Notes: generated by a model from the sequence alone, not told the origin. A DNA stretch of 64,000 nt from Megamerina dolium (GCA_963854835.1 OY978526.1:24520334-24584333), one strand, 5' to 3'; positions 35,690 through 48,560 are shown, counted from the stretch's first letter. A program made the numbers and translations.

Positions 35690-36130
35690 GAGGCGGCTGT
35701 CCGCTTGTACGGACTCATTTGGGCCAAGTGAAACCAATTGTGATGCCGTAAATGGGCTGTCGCAATTACCTTAGTAACCAACTCGAGCTTCGGGTAAAGC
35801 GTAGTATGTTCCCTATATGAGGGTGACATTCGCACAGGAGGTGAGTTATGGACTCTGGTTCTTTCTCGTCGCCTCAGCTCCGGCAGTAGTCAGGTGCCGC
35901 GATGCCTAGCCTATTTCTATGCCTACCTTTTAAGCAATGGTCTGTAATAATACCCACCATCATACTAACCCCATGTCTGTTAAGCGCTAGCAGAGGTCTT
36001 TTGTTCGTTTTAGGTTCAGTACTGGTCAGATTGATCGGGTAATTGCACACGAGTGTAATACAGCTGATTAATATGTAGCCTCTCTGTCGGGCTAAGCACT
36101 TCCTTCCATGGTGATATGTCAAAAAATACT
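35690..36130 (-). pseudogene. LINE 3' fragment with C-terminal Cys/His region (RNase-H-bearing non-LTR type)
   Basis: The minus strand reads STEPKTNKRPLLALNRHGVS, then MMVGIITDHCLKGRHRNRLG and IAAPDYCRS. A stop follows, then GDEKEPESITHLLCECHPHI. This is the LLSLSRR-x-x-x-MVGxLTGHC, RLGIxxxDYCRSC and HLLCECPAL C-terminal module of insect LINEs. The 3' end reads GGCATCACAATTGGTTTCAC, then TTGGCCCAAATGAGTC and CAACCTAAG, the style of terminus known for this group. A DD41D scrap follows directly at 35.65 kb. It belongs to a different LINE family from those at 8.75 and 23.1 kb. Dead. Confidence 0.65.
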
Positions 36131-36219
36131 GCACAAAAATACCGTAACAGTTTGACAGTTTGACAACTTTGTCTAATCCCTAAAATCACTAATGGAAAAT
36201 GCGCCTTTAATACAATCAC

Positions 36220-39200
36220 CCGGTATATAGACCATGAGTACAGCCCTCATCATAATATATGAAATTGGGAGCGGTATGAACTATAAAGCTGATATTTCCT
36301 AGAAGCTTCTTGATATAGTAATAAATACAAGAAGTAGGTGAGATTTAACATTTTAGAGTGGCACCTTCGATATAATTGAAATTAATAACATCCATTTATT
36401 TCGGAAAAAGCTAAGATAACCTACATATAAATATTCCTATATTTATTATTGCAACTTAAAACAAATATTCGGTCATTTGCATAGTAATTTATCAGTTAGC
36501 TTCAGTTATGATGGAGTTTTACTGAGAAATTGCCATAAAATCCATAAAGTTGAATTCAAGTCATACATACGAGTGGGCACACATTGGGCAAGAGCACAGT
36601 GCTTATATATCATATAGCTATGAGTAGATATGTACAATATATGCAGACAAAAAATTTTGCTTTTATGAGTTTAATTAAAGTTAAATATATTCAAAGCGCA
36701 TGCGTAGCTGACAACTTGAAATTTTAATTAATTTGTGGCACATTTAATATAAAAAAAAATTGCTATTGGAATTTGAAAATACACGTTTGCATTAAGTTTT
36801 ACGTTGCAACAAAATTTGATCGATCTTTGAACGTAAAAATTCCAAATAAAAAATATATATATTTTATCTATTATTTATACATAAGGAATTAATAATTCAT
36901 AAATGTGCGAATATACAAAACAAAACTACGAATATTAATGCGATAAAGCACATTGATTGACGATCGATTGATCATATGTTTGATTATATACATATGTCGA
37001 CATGTACATATTTCTTTTTATATATTTTCTATAATTTTGGGTTTTTTTTTCTATTCATTTTAATACTAAGCAGATTATTATGATGCCAACACCTAATACC
37101 ACCACCATCATTATTATTATGTTGATTAATAATACTCGTCTTTATCTTCATCTTTTTTATTTTTTGCATATACAATTTTTGCTATTAACAATAGATATTA
37201 ATAGAAATAGTCAAATAGCAAGATGGAGAGGAAAAAAAAAATGCTTTTAAAATAAATAATAAATTATAAAAATTTTATGTGTTATTACTTTCCCGCATAA
37301 AATTTGCAAATTTAGTACAATGTACGCGAGTATGACTGAAATGTAATTTTATCAACACTTTTAATTATTTTATAAACATTTTTTTTCACCCGCAGCAATT
37401 TTATTGTTTGTTAATATTGTATGTAATTAAAAATGTAATCTAATTTAAACTCTTTTCATTATATATTAATTAAATTGTATGTAGTATGACATATGTTATG
37501 TCCAATTATTCGTATGCATTGCTTTTTTGAAGTGAAATTGTTGCTGTCGATGCACCAACAATGCTGACATCAATTAAACTTGAACAATTGCTGAACTCAA
37601 TTTTCATCATGCAATATGTACATTCATTTAAATAATGTTTCCCATTTATTTTCTTTTTCACAGTCTGAATTCAAGAGATTTTATTCATTCGTTCATTTCA
37701 TTCCCCTTTATCAATTAATTCATTTGTCGCTCAATCTTTTACTATGTACTTTTTGTTGTATCTTTTAATATCTATTGACACTTTATAATTATTATGTTTT
37801 GATTATTAAACTAATTATGAATAATATCATTTCAATTTGCTAATAAAACTAGTGATTTATTTGGACCATCTGAAAAATTCAATCAAAATCATATGATTCG
37901 AATGGCTTTCCATCAAGCGAAACTAATTGTAATTATAGAGTATTAATAAAAAACAAAAAATCATGGCCATCAAAATATATTATAATCAATAATATTTGAA
38001 TATTAAAAATAATTAAATCACATAACCTCAATTATTTCCTTTTAATTTCTAGTCAATAATTTATATTCAAAGTAATCAAGCGACTGATCAATTATGATTG
38101 ATCGATGTTAGAAGAGTCGAAAATTTACAATAATTTTCATACTAAACCCCTTACTTTGGTTTTAAGATTTATCAAAAAATTCATTAACTATAATCTCAGA
38201 ATATTTCGCATATTTTTTTTACCACTACACATTTCTAATTTTATTCTATACAGTGAAAGCATGTATAGATAGATGAAAGATAGATAAAAGAATAATTTTT
38301 AACAATCTCTATAATTTTATTATAAATAAATGTGTTCAAATGATTTCTGCCATGACCGACCACCCGATCACTGAGCTTTAAACCTTCAGGTTTGACCACA
38401 TGTCATCTGAGCAAGGGAAATTTATATTTTTTAAATTGTTTATTGTTGACCTTGCATGACAGAATTACACAAAACGTACATATTCATAAATGCATACATA
38501 CATACATTCGTATGTTTGTGTATGATATTAATTAATATTTACAAAACATTTGCCACATTTTCATTGATATCACTATATGAAATCTTTAATTAATCACAAG
38601 AAAAATAATAAAGTGTTTATTTGTTGCTGATTGAAAATACCTTATAAACATGCATGGATTTGTATATGCATGTTAAAAGTTCATTGTCTTTAATAAGCAA
38701 TCAATGACGTCGTTTTAAAGCATGAGTATGACACGTTACTCATATCACATACCTAGAATATGTTCATGGTATTAGTAATCGTATAAAAATATAACGAACT
38801 CAGAACCGACATGTATAGCAATACTATTGTAGAGGAGTAAATTTAAGCATGTTTTAGGTATTAATCTGACTTTTAGTTTAGAAAAACAAGATTTTAACTA
38901 ACATGTACAAAGGTGGCTAAATTGCAAGTAATTGGCAATTCTTTGGTGTGTAAAAATCTATTGTGTGAAACTTTATGGAAAAATGTTGTAGTAAATTTCT
39001 TAAAAAGTTCTTAAAAATCGGCTAGTAAACCTAAGTAGATTGCTTTGAGCTCTGAACAACGTTAGCAACAAAATCAGCAAAGAAGCTCGATCATGATTCT
39101 TGGGGTCTAATAATGTTAAATATGCTTTGCTGCATCTTTGATATTCTCTAGAGAAATTAATATATGTTTTCAATTAGAGCTGCCTTCGTTGTCGATTGAA

Positions 39201-39330
39201 AGATATCCATCCGTCTATGCGTCCTGATGGGGATGTCTGTAAACTCGATGATTCACATGATAACTTGAAGAGATCGAAGATATTTGTACGAAGCTACTAC
39301 TTTTGAGCTTCCTACGATGCATAGGTACGG
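36220..39330. other. Long AT-rich non-coding stretch
   Basis: About 3 kb without any recognisable coding, repeat-family or mobile-element sequence. An acceptor-like TTTCTTTTTCACAG at about 37658-37671 has no visible exon behind it. Confidence 0.5.
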
Positions 39331-39334
39331 ATAC

Positions 39335-40490
39335 TGTTGAAAGAGGGCATGATTGGTCAAATGCCACGCTCACACGAAGCTATCAAAGAAACAAACCTTG
39401 GAAAAAAATACATTTTGAATCGTAATTTCGAAAAAATACCATCACGCCCCTCCCCTGCGTAGCATCCGTGGTGGCTTACGCTCCTTTGATGAGCATGTGA
39501 GTCACTTGCTCCATGATTTCAGCTCTAGTACGTATAGGGTGTAGGCGGCCATCGAGGGTCATGCTCATAACATCGTGCTGGGGGGTCGGTCACCGCCAAT
39601 TGCAGACTGCGAACAACAGCTCCCTAGATCCGCTCGAGCCATTTTGGCGCATCTAACATCGGGGTGGAGCATCTATTTGAACTGTTACATGCACCGGCTG
39701 GCTGATACAATTCCAGACCGATGCTCGCGGTGTCAGCAGAGCCCACACGATACCCGTCATCTTTTCGCCTGCCCCAGAAGGCCCACCAGTTTGGCCCCCT
39801 CTGAACTGTGGACGCACCTCTGGAGGCTGCCGTCTTCCTGGATATGGTCGATGTGAACAACAACAACAACTCAATTAACTGGCATTCATACTTATTTGCG
39901 ATTTCGAAATCGTTCTCTGTTACAACAACAACAACAACAACTAACCTTGGAATTTTTAAACATTTTAACCCGTTCTAACTCACTTAATATTCCATTCAGC
40001 ACGACAATATTTAGTATGTCAATGAATATAGTAAGGCGTAATAATTTGGCCAGAATTACGTGAACCACGCCTACTGCTAAATGTAATTCCCATACAATGT
40101 CATGGAATTAAGAATAAATTAAAACCAAAATAACTTTCTTAGTTTTTTGTCTAACACAATCATATTTGTTATGGAAATTAATTTTATATCGGCAAATAAT
40201 TTTCCAAGATATGAGCAAGCCAAGCCCAATATTTATTGTAGCTTCCACATAAAGTCACAGAAATTCTGTAGCTTTTAAATCGCCTAAACTTGCTTAACGC
40301 TTCGAACAACCCAGTTATATTTGGTATGAGAAAATATTGTTGGAGTAAATAATTTTTCAAAAAAAAGAGCACCCCACATCCACTAATTAATGAAGCTCCC
40401 ACACAATGTCATGAGTTTTTTTTTTATATATTAAACCTTATTAAACATAACTTACTTAATCTTCCATTCCCGGAGAGCCATATTTTCTTA
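39335..40490 (+). repeat. Family B tandem array, about 3 units, split by a LINE insertion
   Basis: The array opens with GGGCATGATTGGTCAAATGC, a segment shared with 5585. It is interrupted at 39404-39942 and resumes with AACCTTGGAATTTTTAAAC. The TAATTCCCATACAATGTCAT, TAGCTTCCACATAAAGTCAC and AAGCTCCCACACAATGTCAT blocks recur at about 40083, 40240 and 40392, spacing about 152-157 bp. Confidence 0.7.
39404..39942 (+). mobile_element. Jockey-type LINE, 5'-truncated, with (CAA)n tail and target duplication
   Basis: The plus strand reads AAIEGHAHNIVLGGRSPPIA (from 39545), DCEQQLPRSARAILAHLTSG, then WSIYLNCYMHRLADTIPDRC, SRCQQSPHDTRHLFACPRRP and TSLAPSELWTHLW. This is the C-terminus of a jockey-clade reverse transcriptase, with its C-x2-C, H-x4-H and C cluster and LTPxxLW motif. 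A one-base frame change lies near 39542, and the tail is a (CAA)n run at about 39923-39941. The 10-bp aaccttggaa is found on both sides (39394-39403 and 39943-39952), which fits a target duplication from LINE insertion into a family B unit. Only the 3' end is present; the copy is dead on arrival. Confidence 0.75.
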
Positions 40491-40494
40491 AATC

Positions 40495-43400
40495 AAATTT
40501 GGCTGAGAGATTATTATCCTACTCGAAGCTGTGTTTGCGACTATAAGAGTGGCTTATAGAGGCTACAAAATAAAAACAATGCTCTCAATACTATAAGCAA
40601 ACTACTACTAAACTTGTGGATTTTTTCGCTAAACGCCAATTGAAAACCATACTGATGTGGCTACATGAATTGACTATCATCCAGCAGCTGAAAGACTGCT
40701 TAATGAAGTTTTTCCTCTGAAAATGCTCTCAAAACTTGTGGGTTTTTTTTCTTTCCTAAGGACTAATTGTAAATTGACTAAATTGACACGAGGAAGCGTT
40801 ACGGAAACTTTATGGAAGTAAGCACTTCCATTTTAACCTTCTGGAAGTGCAATGTGTTATTTGGGCCATGCTTATTGTAGAGATATTTTCGCTCATATAT
40901 ATGTATTAATACTAGAAGTTGCAATTGCAATTGATGGAATTATTGCTACAATTGCAATATATTGTGGCTTCTGTATTACACTTGCATTCACGAAAAACAA
41001 TATGTAAAGCAAAAAAGGAGGAGATGAACTATCTCATGGCTGGCATCAAACGAATTGCAATATTTAACAAAATACATATGGTGAATGTCTTGCTTGAAGT
41101 GTATTTGTATGTGTGTGTGTGTGTTTATGTTGTTTTCCATGGTAACTTTAGTTACTTAATTATTAATAAAAAAAAGCGTCATTCTTTACTAACAAGTTAC
41201 CGTGTATCTCGACGGTGACTAATTTAATTTTAGCTTATTACTATTTATATTCATTTTCTTTATTGCGATTTTAATATATCTATATGGTAGATAAAAAATG
41301 AGAAAATATATTGTAGTATATTAGTATATAGTATTTTGCTATGAGTAGTTTCTATTATTATTATGACTGAAGTCAAGGTTCTTGATTCTTTTTCATGAGA
41401 ATTGTACTGTGTATGTACCGTGTGTGTGTGTGTGTATATGTCAAGCACGATTATCTATGATTTATATGTAGAAATATTTGACTGTATATCTACATATTTC
41501 ATTTTATTGTTTATGTTATAACATTCTGTTAAAGTTGTTCAATTGAATAATTTATATTTATAAATAATTATTTCTTTTGCATATTTTCCATTTTTGTATC
41601 AGTAAGTATTTGAATATTATACGTTTTCTAAGCGAAAGTAGTTTCCGCCTACATAGTGTCAATATATTCATGTGTCTATCTAACCCTATATATGGTATAT
41701 GCATACATTTTCTAATAACTTTCAATTGTTGAACTATATACGAGTAAATTTCAACATTGGTGTCTAGGTTGTCTCAAATAAAATGCATCCCAAATTTGTC
41801 AGTTTTTATTGTGATATTATGACTAGTGAAATTTCACTTTTTTTGCCCCTTTTAACAAATGTGTTTTACCGTAATTTCATTTATTTTTATTGGTACTTAT
41901 ATGATACGTATCAACACGTATTGAAGACCCTTTTGCGGGTTAGTTTATTTTATTTATTTTTTTTTTATTAATTTTTGTACTTAATTTTAAATATATTTTT
42001 TTTTTATTTTTTCTATACAGGAAATACTATTCAATGACAATGGCAACTTTTGTTTTTGGTTTTTTTTAAATAAACATTACATTTTAATTGCACAATTTCA
42101 CTTTTTTAATGTATTTAAATGTGTATATGCTACTTGCCTACCTCAGAGTCGCCCTTCTCTGTTTGTGTCCATAAACTAGATATGTATGTATGTAAGCATA
42201 CATTTCCATATATGTGTGAATAGTAAATTTACTAATTTCATGTACATACATGTATATGCTATGTACGTAATTAAACAATAAGAAGAAGAAGAAGAAAAAA
42301 TAAGTAAACGTTCAGTATATGCAGTGTCTTGTCTCTATTTATTGCTTGTCAAACGAAAACAACAACAACAAATTAATAGAAAAAAAAGAAGAACATGTAC
42401 ACATATGCACTTGTATGCATGTTTGTTCACTTGAATAATTTTGGCATTTTATAGAAAAAATTTCCATTTCTTTTGATATTGCTGAAAGTAAAAGAGATTT
42501 CATTTAAAACATTTTACTTTTACATTATTATTTTAAATACCTAGATAACATTCAGTTTTGTTGAATTTTTTTTTTATTTTCGTTATTGTTGTTGTTGTTT
42601 TTTCCCCTCATTTCTTAAATCAATTTCAAATCAAGAAATGAATGAAATTTATCCATTTGTAATTGCATATTTGTCTGACATGCACGCATTAGCACTCAAA
42701 TATGGCACAGCAGCATGTTGTTGTGTTTGGTCGATAATTTCAGTTTCATTTCTATCGTATTTCAACTTATTCCTGACATGTGACACTTTAAATAAATCAA
42801 AAAGAAATATGTAGTTGGTAATAACGGCAATAGAAACGGATAAACCAAAAAAAAAAGTGAAATGGCGTCTTAGCGTCAAATTGAAATTGTGAATACTTAT
42901 TTGTTGATTTTTGTTATTATTAATATTATTGTTATTGTTGTAAAAATTTTCGCTGTCATTTGCACATGAGTACCATGTCTGTGGCTGTGTGTGTGTGTGT
43001 TTGATGATTTATTTGTTTAAAAATTATTTATTTATTTTTGTATGTATGTGTGTGTATTTTTTATTTTATTTTTTTTTTTATTGGTAATTATCAATTTTCT
43101 ATAATTTTTTTGGATTTTTATATGCAAATACTAAAACTTGTATTAACAAAATTTCCATTTATTTTATTGTTAATTTTTATAGTTTTATAATTTATAGTTT
43201 AATGTGTGTTTCAGTGTGTATGTATGTGTGTGTGTGTGTGTGTGCGAATATATATTTATGATTTTCTTTTTCTATTTCTTTTATCGACTTTTTATTTGTT
43301 ATTAAGAGTTTTGTAATGACTTCTTTTTTAATGCTTAATTTTTAAAAAAAATTATCCATGCAAAATGTAAATTTTCAATGATTTTCTTTTTATTTGTTTT

Positions 43401-43880
43401 TAAAACAATTGCAATTTTTTATAGAAATTTTTTATTATTTTGTATAAATAAATTTTTATTGCTATTTTAATAAATTTTTATTATGATTCTGACTGCAGCC
43501 TATAGCTATTGTATTATATAATAGCTATTTAACTATTCGAACCACTCTAAGTATATTCTAAATTTAAATTGAAAACTCAAAAAAGCCGGGTCACTAATAT
43601 TAGGCACCTGCGAGCCACGTTTTCATGTTTGGAGAATATGAAGAAATTAGGGGGAGACAAATCCAGCTAATGTGGACGAAATTCGTATTGTCGTTCCTAT
43701 ATTTTTACCATCGGAATTTAGCTTTGTTGGCATATGCGAGACATCCGCCTCGCAATAATCTTTGTCATGTCCAAATGTTGATGAGTAACCCTCACAACAC
43801 TACTATTTGAGACCTTAACAGGCTGCCCTGCTAGCTTACTTTTCGATCTAATAAAATTATTTTGTGTTTTATTTTGTTGA
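40495..43880. other. Non-coding stretch with microsatellites
   Basis: No gene recognised. A short direct repeat around AATGCTCTCAA and AACTTGTGGRTTTTTT occurs at 40577-40632 and 40722-40750. (GT)n tracts lie at about 41109-41124, 41419-41433, 42987-43000 and 43225-43244. Confidence 0.5.
43225..43244. repeat. (GT)n microsatellite
   Basis: About ten GT units within a TATGTATGTGTG context. Confidence 0.9.
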
Positions 43881-44210
43881 TTCCTGGGGTAGTCGAATGT
43901 GCTATATGTGATTCAATATGATTTTAATACAGTTTTCCATTTGCTTCTGTTGACATTTTCTGCATCAGAAAAAACTTTTCAACAGACACTCTTTTCAATT
44001 ATGAAATGTCGCCATGAATTTAAGTCTCCGTCCTCTAGTTGGTTCCGTATATCATAACTTCTTGGCCGAACCGTGCTTTATCAGTAGCTAGACATGACCG
44101 AACCAGCGCATCGCTTTACCACTTCAAGATCTATTTATTATTTAAAAACCCTTAACCCAAATATCTCCAGATGCACGAAATTGTGAATATTCTCCGCTTG
44201 CGTGAAATCG

Positions 44211-44640
44211 ACACTACTGTATGGAAGCGAAACATGGCTGATCTCGAACTCCATCACGCGAAGACTTCAAGCTTTCGTGAATAAGTGTTTGAGGATCATA
44301 TGTAGAATTGTCTGACCTAACTTTATTTCCAACGAGGCTCTATGGCGTCTAACGAACGAGGAACGTATACTGAACCAGATTAAGCGTAGGAAGTGGCGCT
44401 GGATTGACCACGCGCTAAGAAAGCAGCCAGAAAGCATCACGAGAATGCCGGTCGAATGTAACCCGTAAGGGAGCAAAAGCCGCGGACAGCCGAAAACACT
44501 TGGAGAAAGTCAACTCGGCGGGAACTAGCTGATGTTAACATCACATAGGATTGCGCTAAAACAACAGCCCAGAATCGTGTGTGATGGAGAAGCCTTGTGG
44601 AGGCCCTATGCTCCAATTAGGAGTGATAAAGGAGAAAAAA
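44211..44640 (+). pseudogene. Non-LTR reverse transcriptase C-terminal relic
   Basis: A single frame runs through the region with point stops only. It reads TLLYGSETWLISNSITRRLQ, AFVNKCLRIICRIV, stop, then PNFISNEALWRLTNEERILN, QIKRRKWRWIDHALRKQPES and ITRMPVECNP. A stop follows, then GSKSRGQPKTLGES, another stop, and LKQQPRIVCDGEALWRPYAP. This is the familiar LLYGSETW, LRxILxIxWPxxISNxxLW, RRRKWRWIGHxLRK, NPQGxRxRGRPxxTW and WRxxVxALC module after the polymerase domain of endonuclease-type LINEs. The stops replace W, Q and a later residue by single substitutions. The 5' part is absent. The clade cannot be settled here. Confidence 0.75.
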
Positions 44641-44644
44641 ACCC

Positions 44645-45370
44645 AATAATCAATCACTGCGTCAAAAAAATCTACAGCTGTTCCGAGTTTAAATTTTTGA
44701 TCTTAATTTGTTGCTGAGTTGACAGTTCTTTACGGAAGACCAACTTCGAGCTGCTCTGACGCGTAGATCCGACTGTCGTAGAACTACAGGAGAAAAAGCA
44801 ACAATGCCTTTAAGTCATTGAATGATAGCTCGTGGGGTATAGATAAAGGAACTCTATTCCTTATTGGACTCTCTGTAGTGTTTTACGCAGTTCCCATTTG
44901 AATGCCTTAAGTTAGTGTTTTCTAATGAGGCAATTCCAAATATGTCAATCACCACCGTGCGAATTATCGTACAAAGATCATCTATACAATAAAGTGAAGC
45001 TATTGCTTACAAAACTGAATAACACGATGTTGAGTGAGCAATTTCTTGTGGCGTACCACCAGGCTAACCATCATAATCACGTGTGCCTGGTGCTCCCACA
45101 ATCACATCACACATTCAAGATCATCTGCTTCTCGCATTATCTTACAAAAATGAAATTATTGAGATTCACCGGTAAAGCGCTGCATTTATCCCACACAGAA
45201 TGTCAAACTACCACGAGAAAAAAGAACTACATTGATTCAACTCTTTAACTACTTTCTTGTTGGAATAGGATTCATTTAGTTTAACTCCAAGATATTTATA
45301 TATGTTAAGCCAACTCTGTGATATTTTGGATTTAAAGAAATTATTTAAAACAACCTAAAACCCTACAACC
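44645..45370. other. Non-coding stretch
   Basis: Less AT-rich than its surroundings up to about 45240, so it may contain decayed element sequence, but no domain was recognised. An open frame of 107 codons at 44925-45248 has no recognisable motif. Confidence 0.4.
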
Positions 45371-45375
45371 TTCCC

Positions 45376-45602
45376 GTATTGGGCATTGAGGTGTTAAGCT
45401 TTGATATACTTTATTTGAAATGTTAAACAAAAAACTTTGCATGTGTCATTGTTTAACTTATTTTATTTTTATTATTTTTTTTTTAGAAGTATTGGGCATT
45501 GAGGTGTTAAGCTTTGATATACTTCATTTGAAATGTTAAACAAAAAACTTTACATGTGTCTCATTGTTTAACTTATTTTATTTTTATTATTTTTTTTTTT
45601 AA
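45376..45602. repeat. Two near-identical 113-bp tandem copies
   Basis: The unit starts gtattgggcattgaggtgtt at 45376 and again at 45489. Both copies continue through AAGCTTTGATATACTT, TGTTTAACTTATTTTATTTT and a T-run, with only a few differences (for example CATGTGTCATTG against CATGTGTCTCATTG). High similarity implies a recent duplication. Coding potential absent. Confidence 0.9.
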
Positions 45603-45609
45603 GTATTTA

Positions 45610-46525
45610 TGGTTTTCTTATTAATTTTGTGCATAAATAACCTTCAACATGGTATTCTTATCTCTCAGTTTTTTTTTTCTTGAAATAACAACTATTTTAT
45701 ACAAATTATATTTTATGTCTTATAGAAAATAATTAATAAATATTAAGCGGAAGTACAATTGTTTTGCTTGGATTTGATAAATTATGGAGACATTTCAAGA
45801 TTTATTTGGTAAAATTGTTGACTATTTGCTTGTTTGTGTGTGTGTCAAAAATCTTAAATCTATCATTAATAAAATCAACTTAACATAGATGCCTCAAATT
45901 TGGCCAACATGTCATTACTGGTTTTATTTTTGTACCCTTCAGTAGACAAAAGTAAAAACATTAATCATTGCGAGTTAGAAAAGTAAATAACATTGGCACT
46001 TTTAATACTGTATTCTTCATTATAAAAATTGTCTATCACATAATTATGTAAAAAACAGCATAAGAAAATAATAATATTATCATTAAAAAAATGTAACAAC
46101 AACGTGCAATATAAATGCCAAAGTGTATGTAACTCTTGTAATATTAATAATTGTTGTAGCGTATTACAATAGTTTACATAATTTATCAAAACAGAATAAC
46201 AATATTTTTTATTGACCATAAGAAGTGCAAGAACAATAAAATAATTGAGAAACATCATCAATAATATGTTTAATAGTAGTTAATAATGCTCTGACCATAT
46301 ATAAATTGAAAAGCCCCATAGCTATACATATCGTACACGCCGTTGAGGCTAATAAAATGTATAAAATCAACAGTAATATTCAGCAAACATTTACATTTAA
46401 ATTTACAAATACATCTATAATATATTTTATGTATTTGTATATGTATTTTGTAATATTCGGTGTGGCCATATGTGTTTGAAACGCTTCGAACAGGCTTCGA
46501 ACACAAGCCATAAGTGAACACAAGG
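45610..46525. other. Non-coding stretch
   Basis: AT-rich; no gene or element recognised. Confidence 0.5.
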
Positions 46526-46529
46526 GATC

Positions 46530-47115
46530 ATCGAAAATATATAGCTATCAAGTTGAAACTTGGTACGTGCGATTATATTTATCAATGTATGTGCTCCTTT
46601 GAAAATGGGCGTAATCGGATGAAAACCACGCCTACTTCCCATATAAAAGTACTGTTTCAAATGTATAATTTCGCACTTTGCGCATGTAAATATCAAGTTA
46701 TCAAGCTGAAATTTGTTCCATATTATTATAATTATTAATTAATGCACATGCTTGAGAATGGGCAGAATCGGATGGAAATTACGCTTACCTCCCATATAAA
46801 AATATGTTCTTTATGTATATTTTCACGCCTTGCGTACGAAAAGACAAAGCTACCAAGCAGAAATTCGGTACACATGATAGCCTCTGCTAATGAATCGATA
46901 AGTTTGAAAATGGGCGCAATTGGATGAAAACCATTCCTACCTCTCATACAAAAATCTGTTTTCGAATGTGTGTTTGTGAATATTGCGCACGAATATTTAA
47001 TGCTATAGGGCTGAAGCACGGCCACTGTGATTATTTTTGCCAAGAAGGGAATTTGTTTGAAAATTAACGTTATTGGATTAAAATTAAGCCGACCTTCAGT
47101 ACAAAAGTATGTTTT
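46530..47115 (+). repeat. Family A tandem array, plus orientation, 4 units
   Basis: The signature gaaaatgggcgtaatcggat and its variants occur at 46607, 46759, 46912 and about 47065, a very regular spacing of about 153 bp. Each unit continues with GAAAACCACGCCTACYTCCC, ATAYAAAARTATGTTTT, a TTTCGCAC-TTGCGCA block, AAGCTGAAATTYGGTAC, a GATTATATTTATC-like block and a short variable part. These are well-preserved family A copies. Confidence 0.85.
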
Positions 47116-47119
47116 TCTA

Positions 47120-48560
47120 TCTGTCATAGTGTAGGTACCCGAATACTAAATTATTGGATTTCAATAAAGACTGGCAACCCGATTTATAGTATGAAATATG
47201 CGGCTCTTCATTGTAATGCAGGAAATATTATATAATAAAATTGATTTCATTGTTGTGTGTGTTACAAACCAAATATGGATCAAATGACGCATTGACTACA
47301 GTCGATAATAATAACAATAATAATTTACAAGTGACATACATAAATGAATGGGTGCGTTGGGAACTTTATGTGGTTGACTATAAATTATAATCATTGTGTT
47401 TTCAAATTGATAATGAAAAACTTCTAAATATAATGATGATTTTTTTACAAATTATAAATTGTTAAAATTCTACCAAATTTGAGCATGATTGTAAAAACAA
47501 AATAATAAAATAATGACGGCAATGGGGGTAAAAACATATTGGTGCAATGCAAATGCAAAATAATTTATGTGTTATTAGTTAGTTGAGGTTGGTGCCGCAG
47601 GCTGAATTAAAATGCATGTTAATGACGTATGTACACCGATATTATATGGAAAAGCTTTTCAGCAACGGCTATTGTCATTAACATTGTCAGCTTAGTTGCT
47701 TGATGCTGCTCTTGCATACATGTCATACATAAATGGCTTAAATGTAGTTATTTTGAAATTAAAATAATTATACGCTAAAAATGTTGTATGCACTGAAAGG
47801 AAATACACACACACACACATACAGTGTTGCTGCAATTATCATGGCAACACGACAATAACATTGTAATACTTACTACAATATGATATTCGTGTACTGTACG
47901 TCCACGCATGTGCACTTATGTATGTATTACTTTAGGCGTTGCATTAGGTTTTGCATTTTCTTTTTTTGTTTTTTGCAATTTTTTTTCTCATTTTGTTTTT
48001 GTATTTTTTTGTCTTTTGCTTCACTCAATTATTTTACCATTTTCTATCATACATTCATCTTTATTTGTTCATTCCCAATAATTTTTGCATGAAAATGATA
48101 CCGAAATTGGCAAGACTAGTTTTGTAAATCCCACGTATGAATCATTCCAATACCATTTGTGTGTTTGTGTGTGTGGAAGATGTAAAAGTTATGCATATAT
48201 ATGTCATCATATATGGTATGTACGTGTTTGAGTTTGCCTTTAACCCATTTTTTACCACGAATTCAATAGTTTTTTTTTTTTTTGCAAGAAATTATGGAAA
48301 TTATATTTTTTTTAGCAATTTTTTGATATTGCAATTTCAGAGGAGGGCCGATATTTGCAGTTCAAATTCACATTTGTCGAAATCGATTGAAAAAAGGGTG
48401 AATTTCGTTTGGAGAAAGGTCAATTTTGTTTTTAACATGGTGCATTTTGTTTGTAAAATGATGCATTTGACTTGAAAAAGGGAGAATTTGAAGTACAAAG
48501 CCTGTAACAATTAGTAGTTGATTTAAGGCAAATATTGTTATAAAGAAAAATGCACTAAAT
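47120..48560. other. Non-coding stretch
   Basis: No gene recognised. A (CA)n tract occurs at about 47805-47819. 48355-48500 has loosely repeated GGTGAATTT, GGTCAATTTT, GGTGCATTTTG and ATGCATTTGACTTG words, about 20-25 bp apart. Confidence 0.45.

Noticed and set aside
42010..42040. Acceptor-like TTTTTTCTATACAG before GAAATACT
   Set aside because: A pyrimidine tract with AG is frequent in T-rich DNA; no open exon and no donor at a sensible distance.
43560..43850. Segment of higher GC with an LDMTKIIARRMSRIC-like minus-strand peptide
   Set aside because: It looks like decayed element coding sequence but could not be matched to any family.
44000..44120. Minus-strand AMRWFGHV followed by a stop
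   Set aside because: It resembles the RWLGHV motif of LINE C-termini but is too short, and lies in the wrong orientation next to the plus-strand relic; not enough for a call.
46735..47127. 130-codon open frame on the minus strand
   Set aside because: It runs through a family A array; the repeated FHPITPIFK-type peptide is simply the translated repeat unit, also seen at 1847-2080 and 53123-53332.
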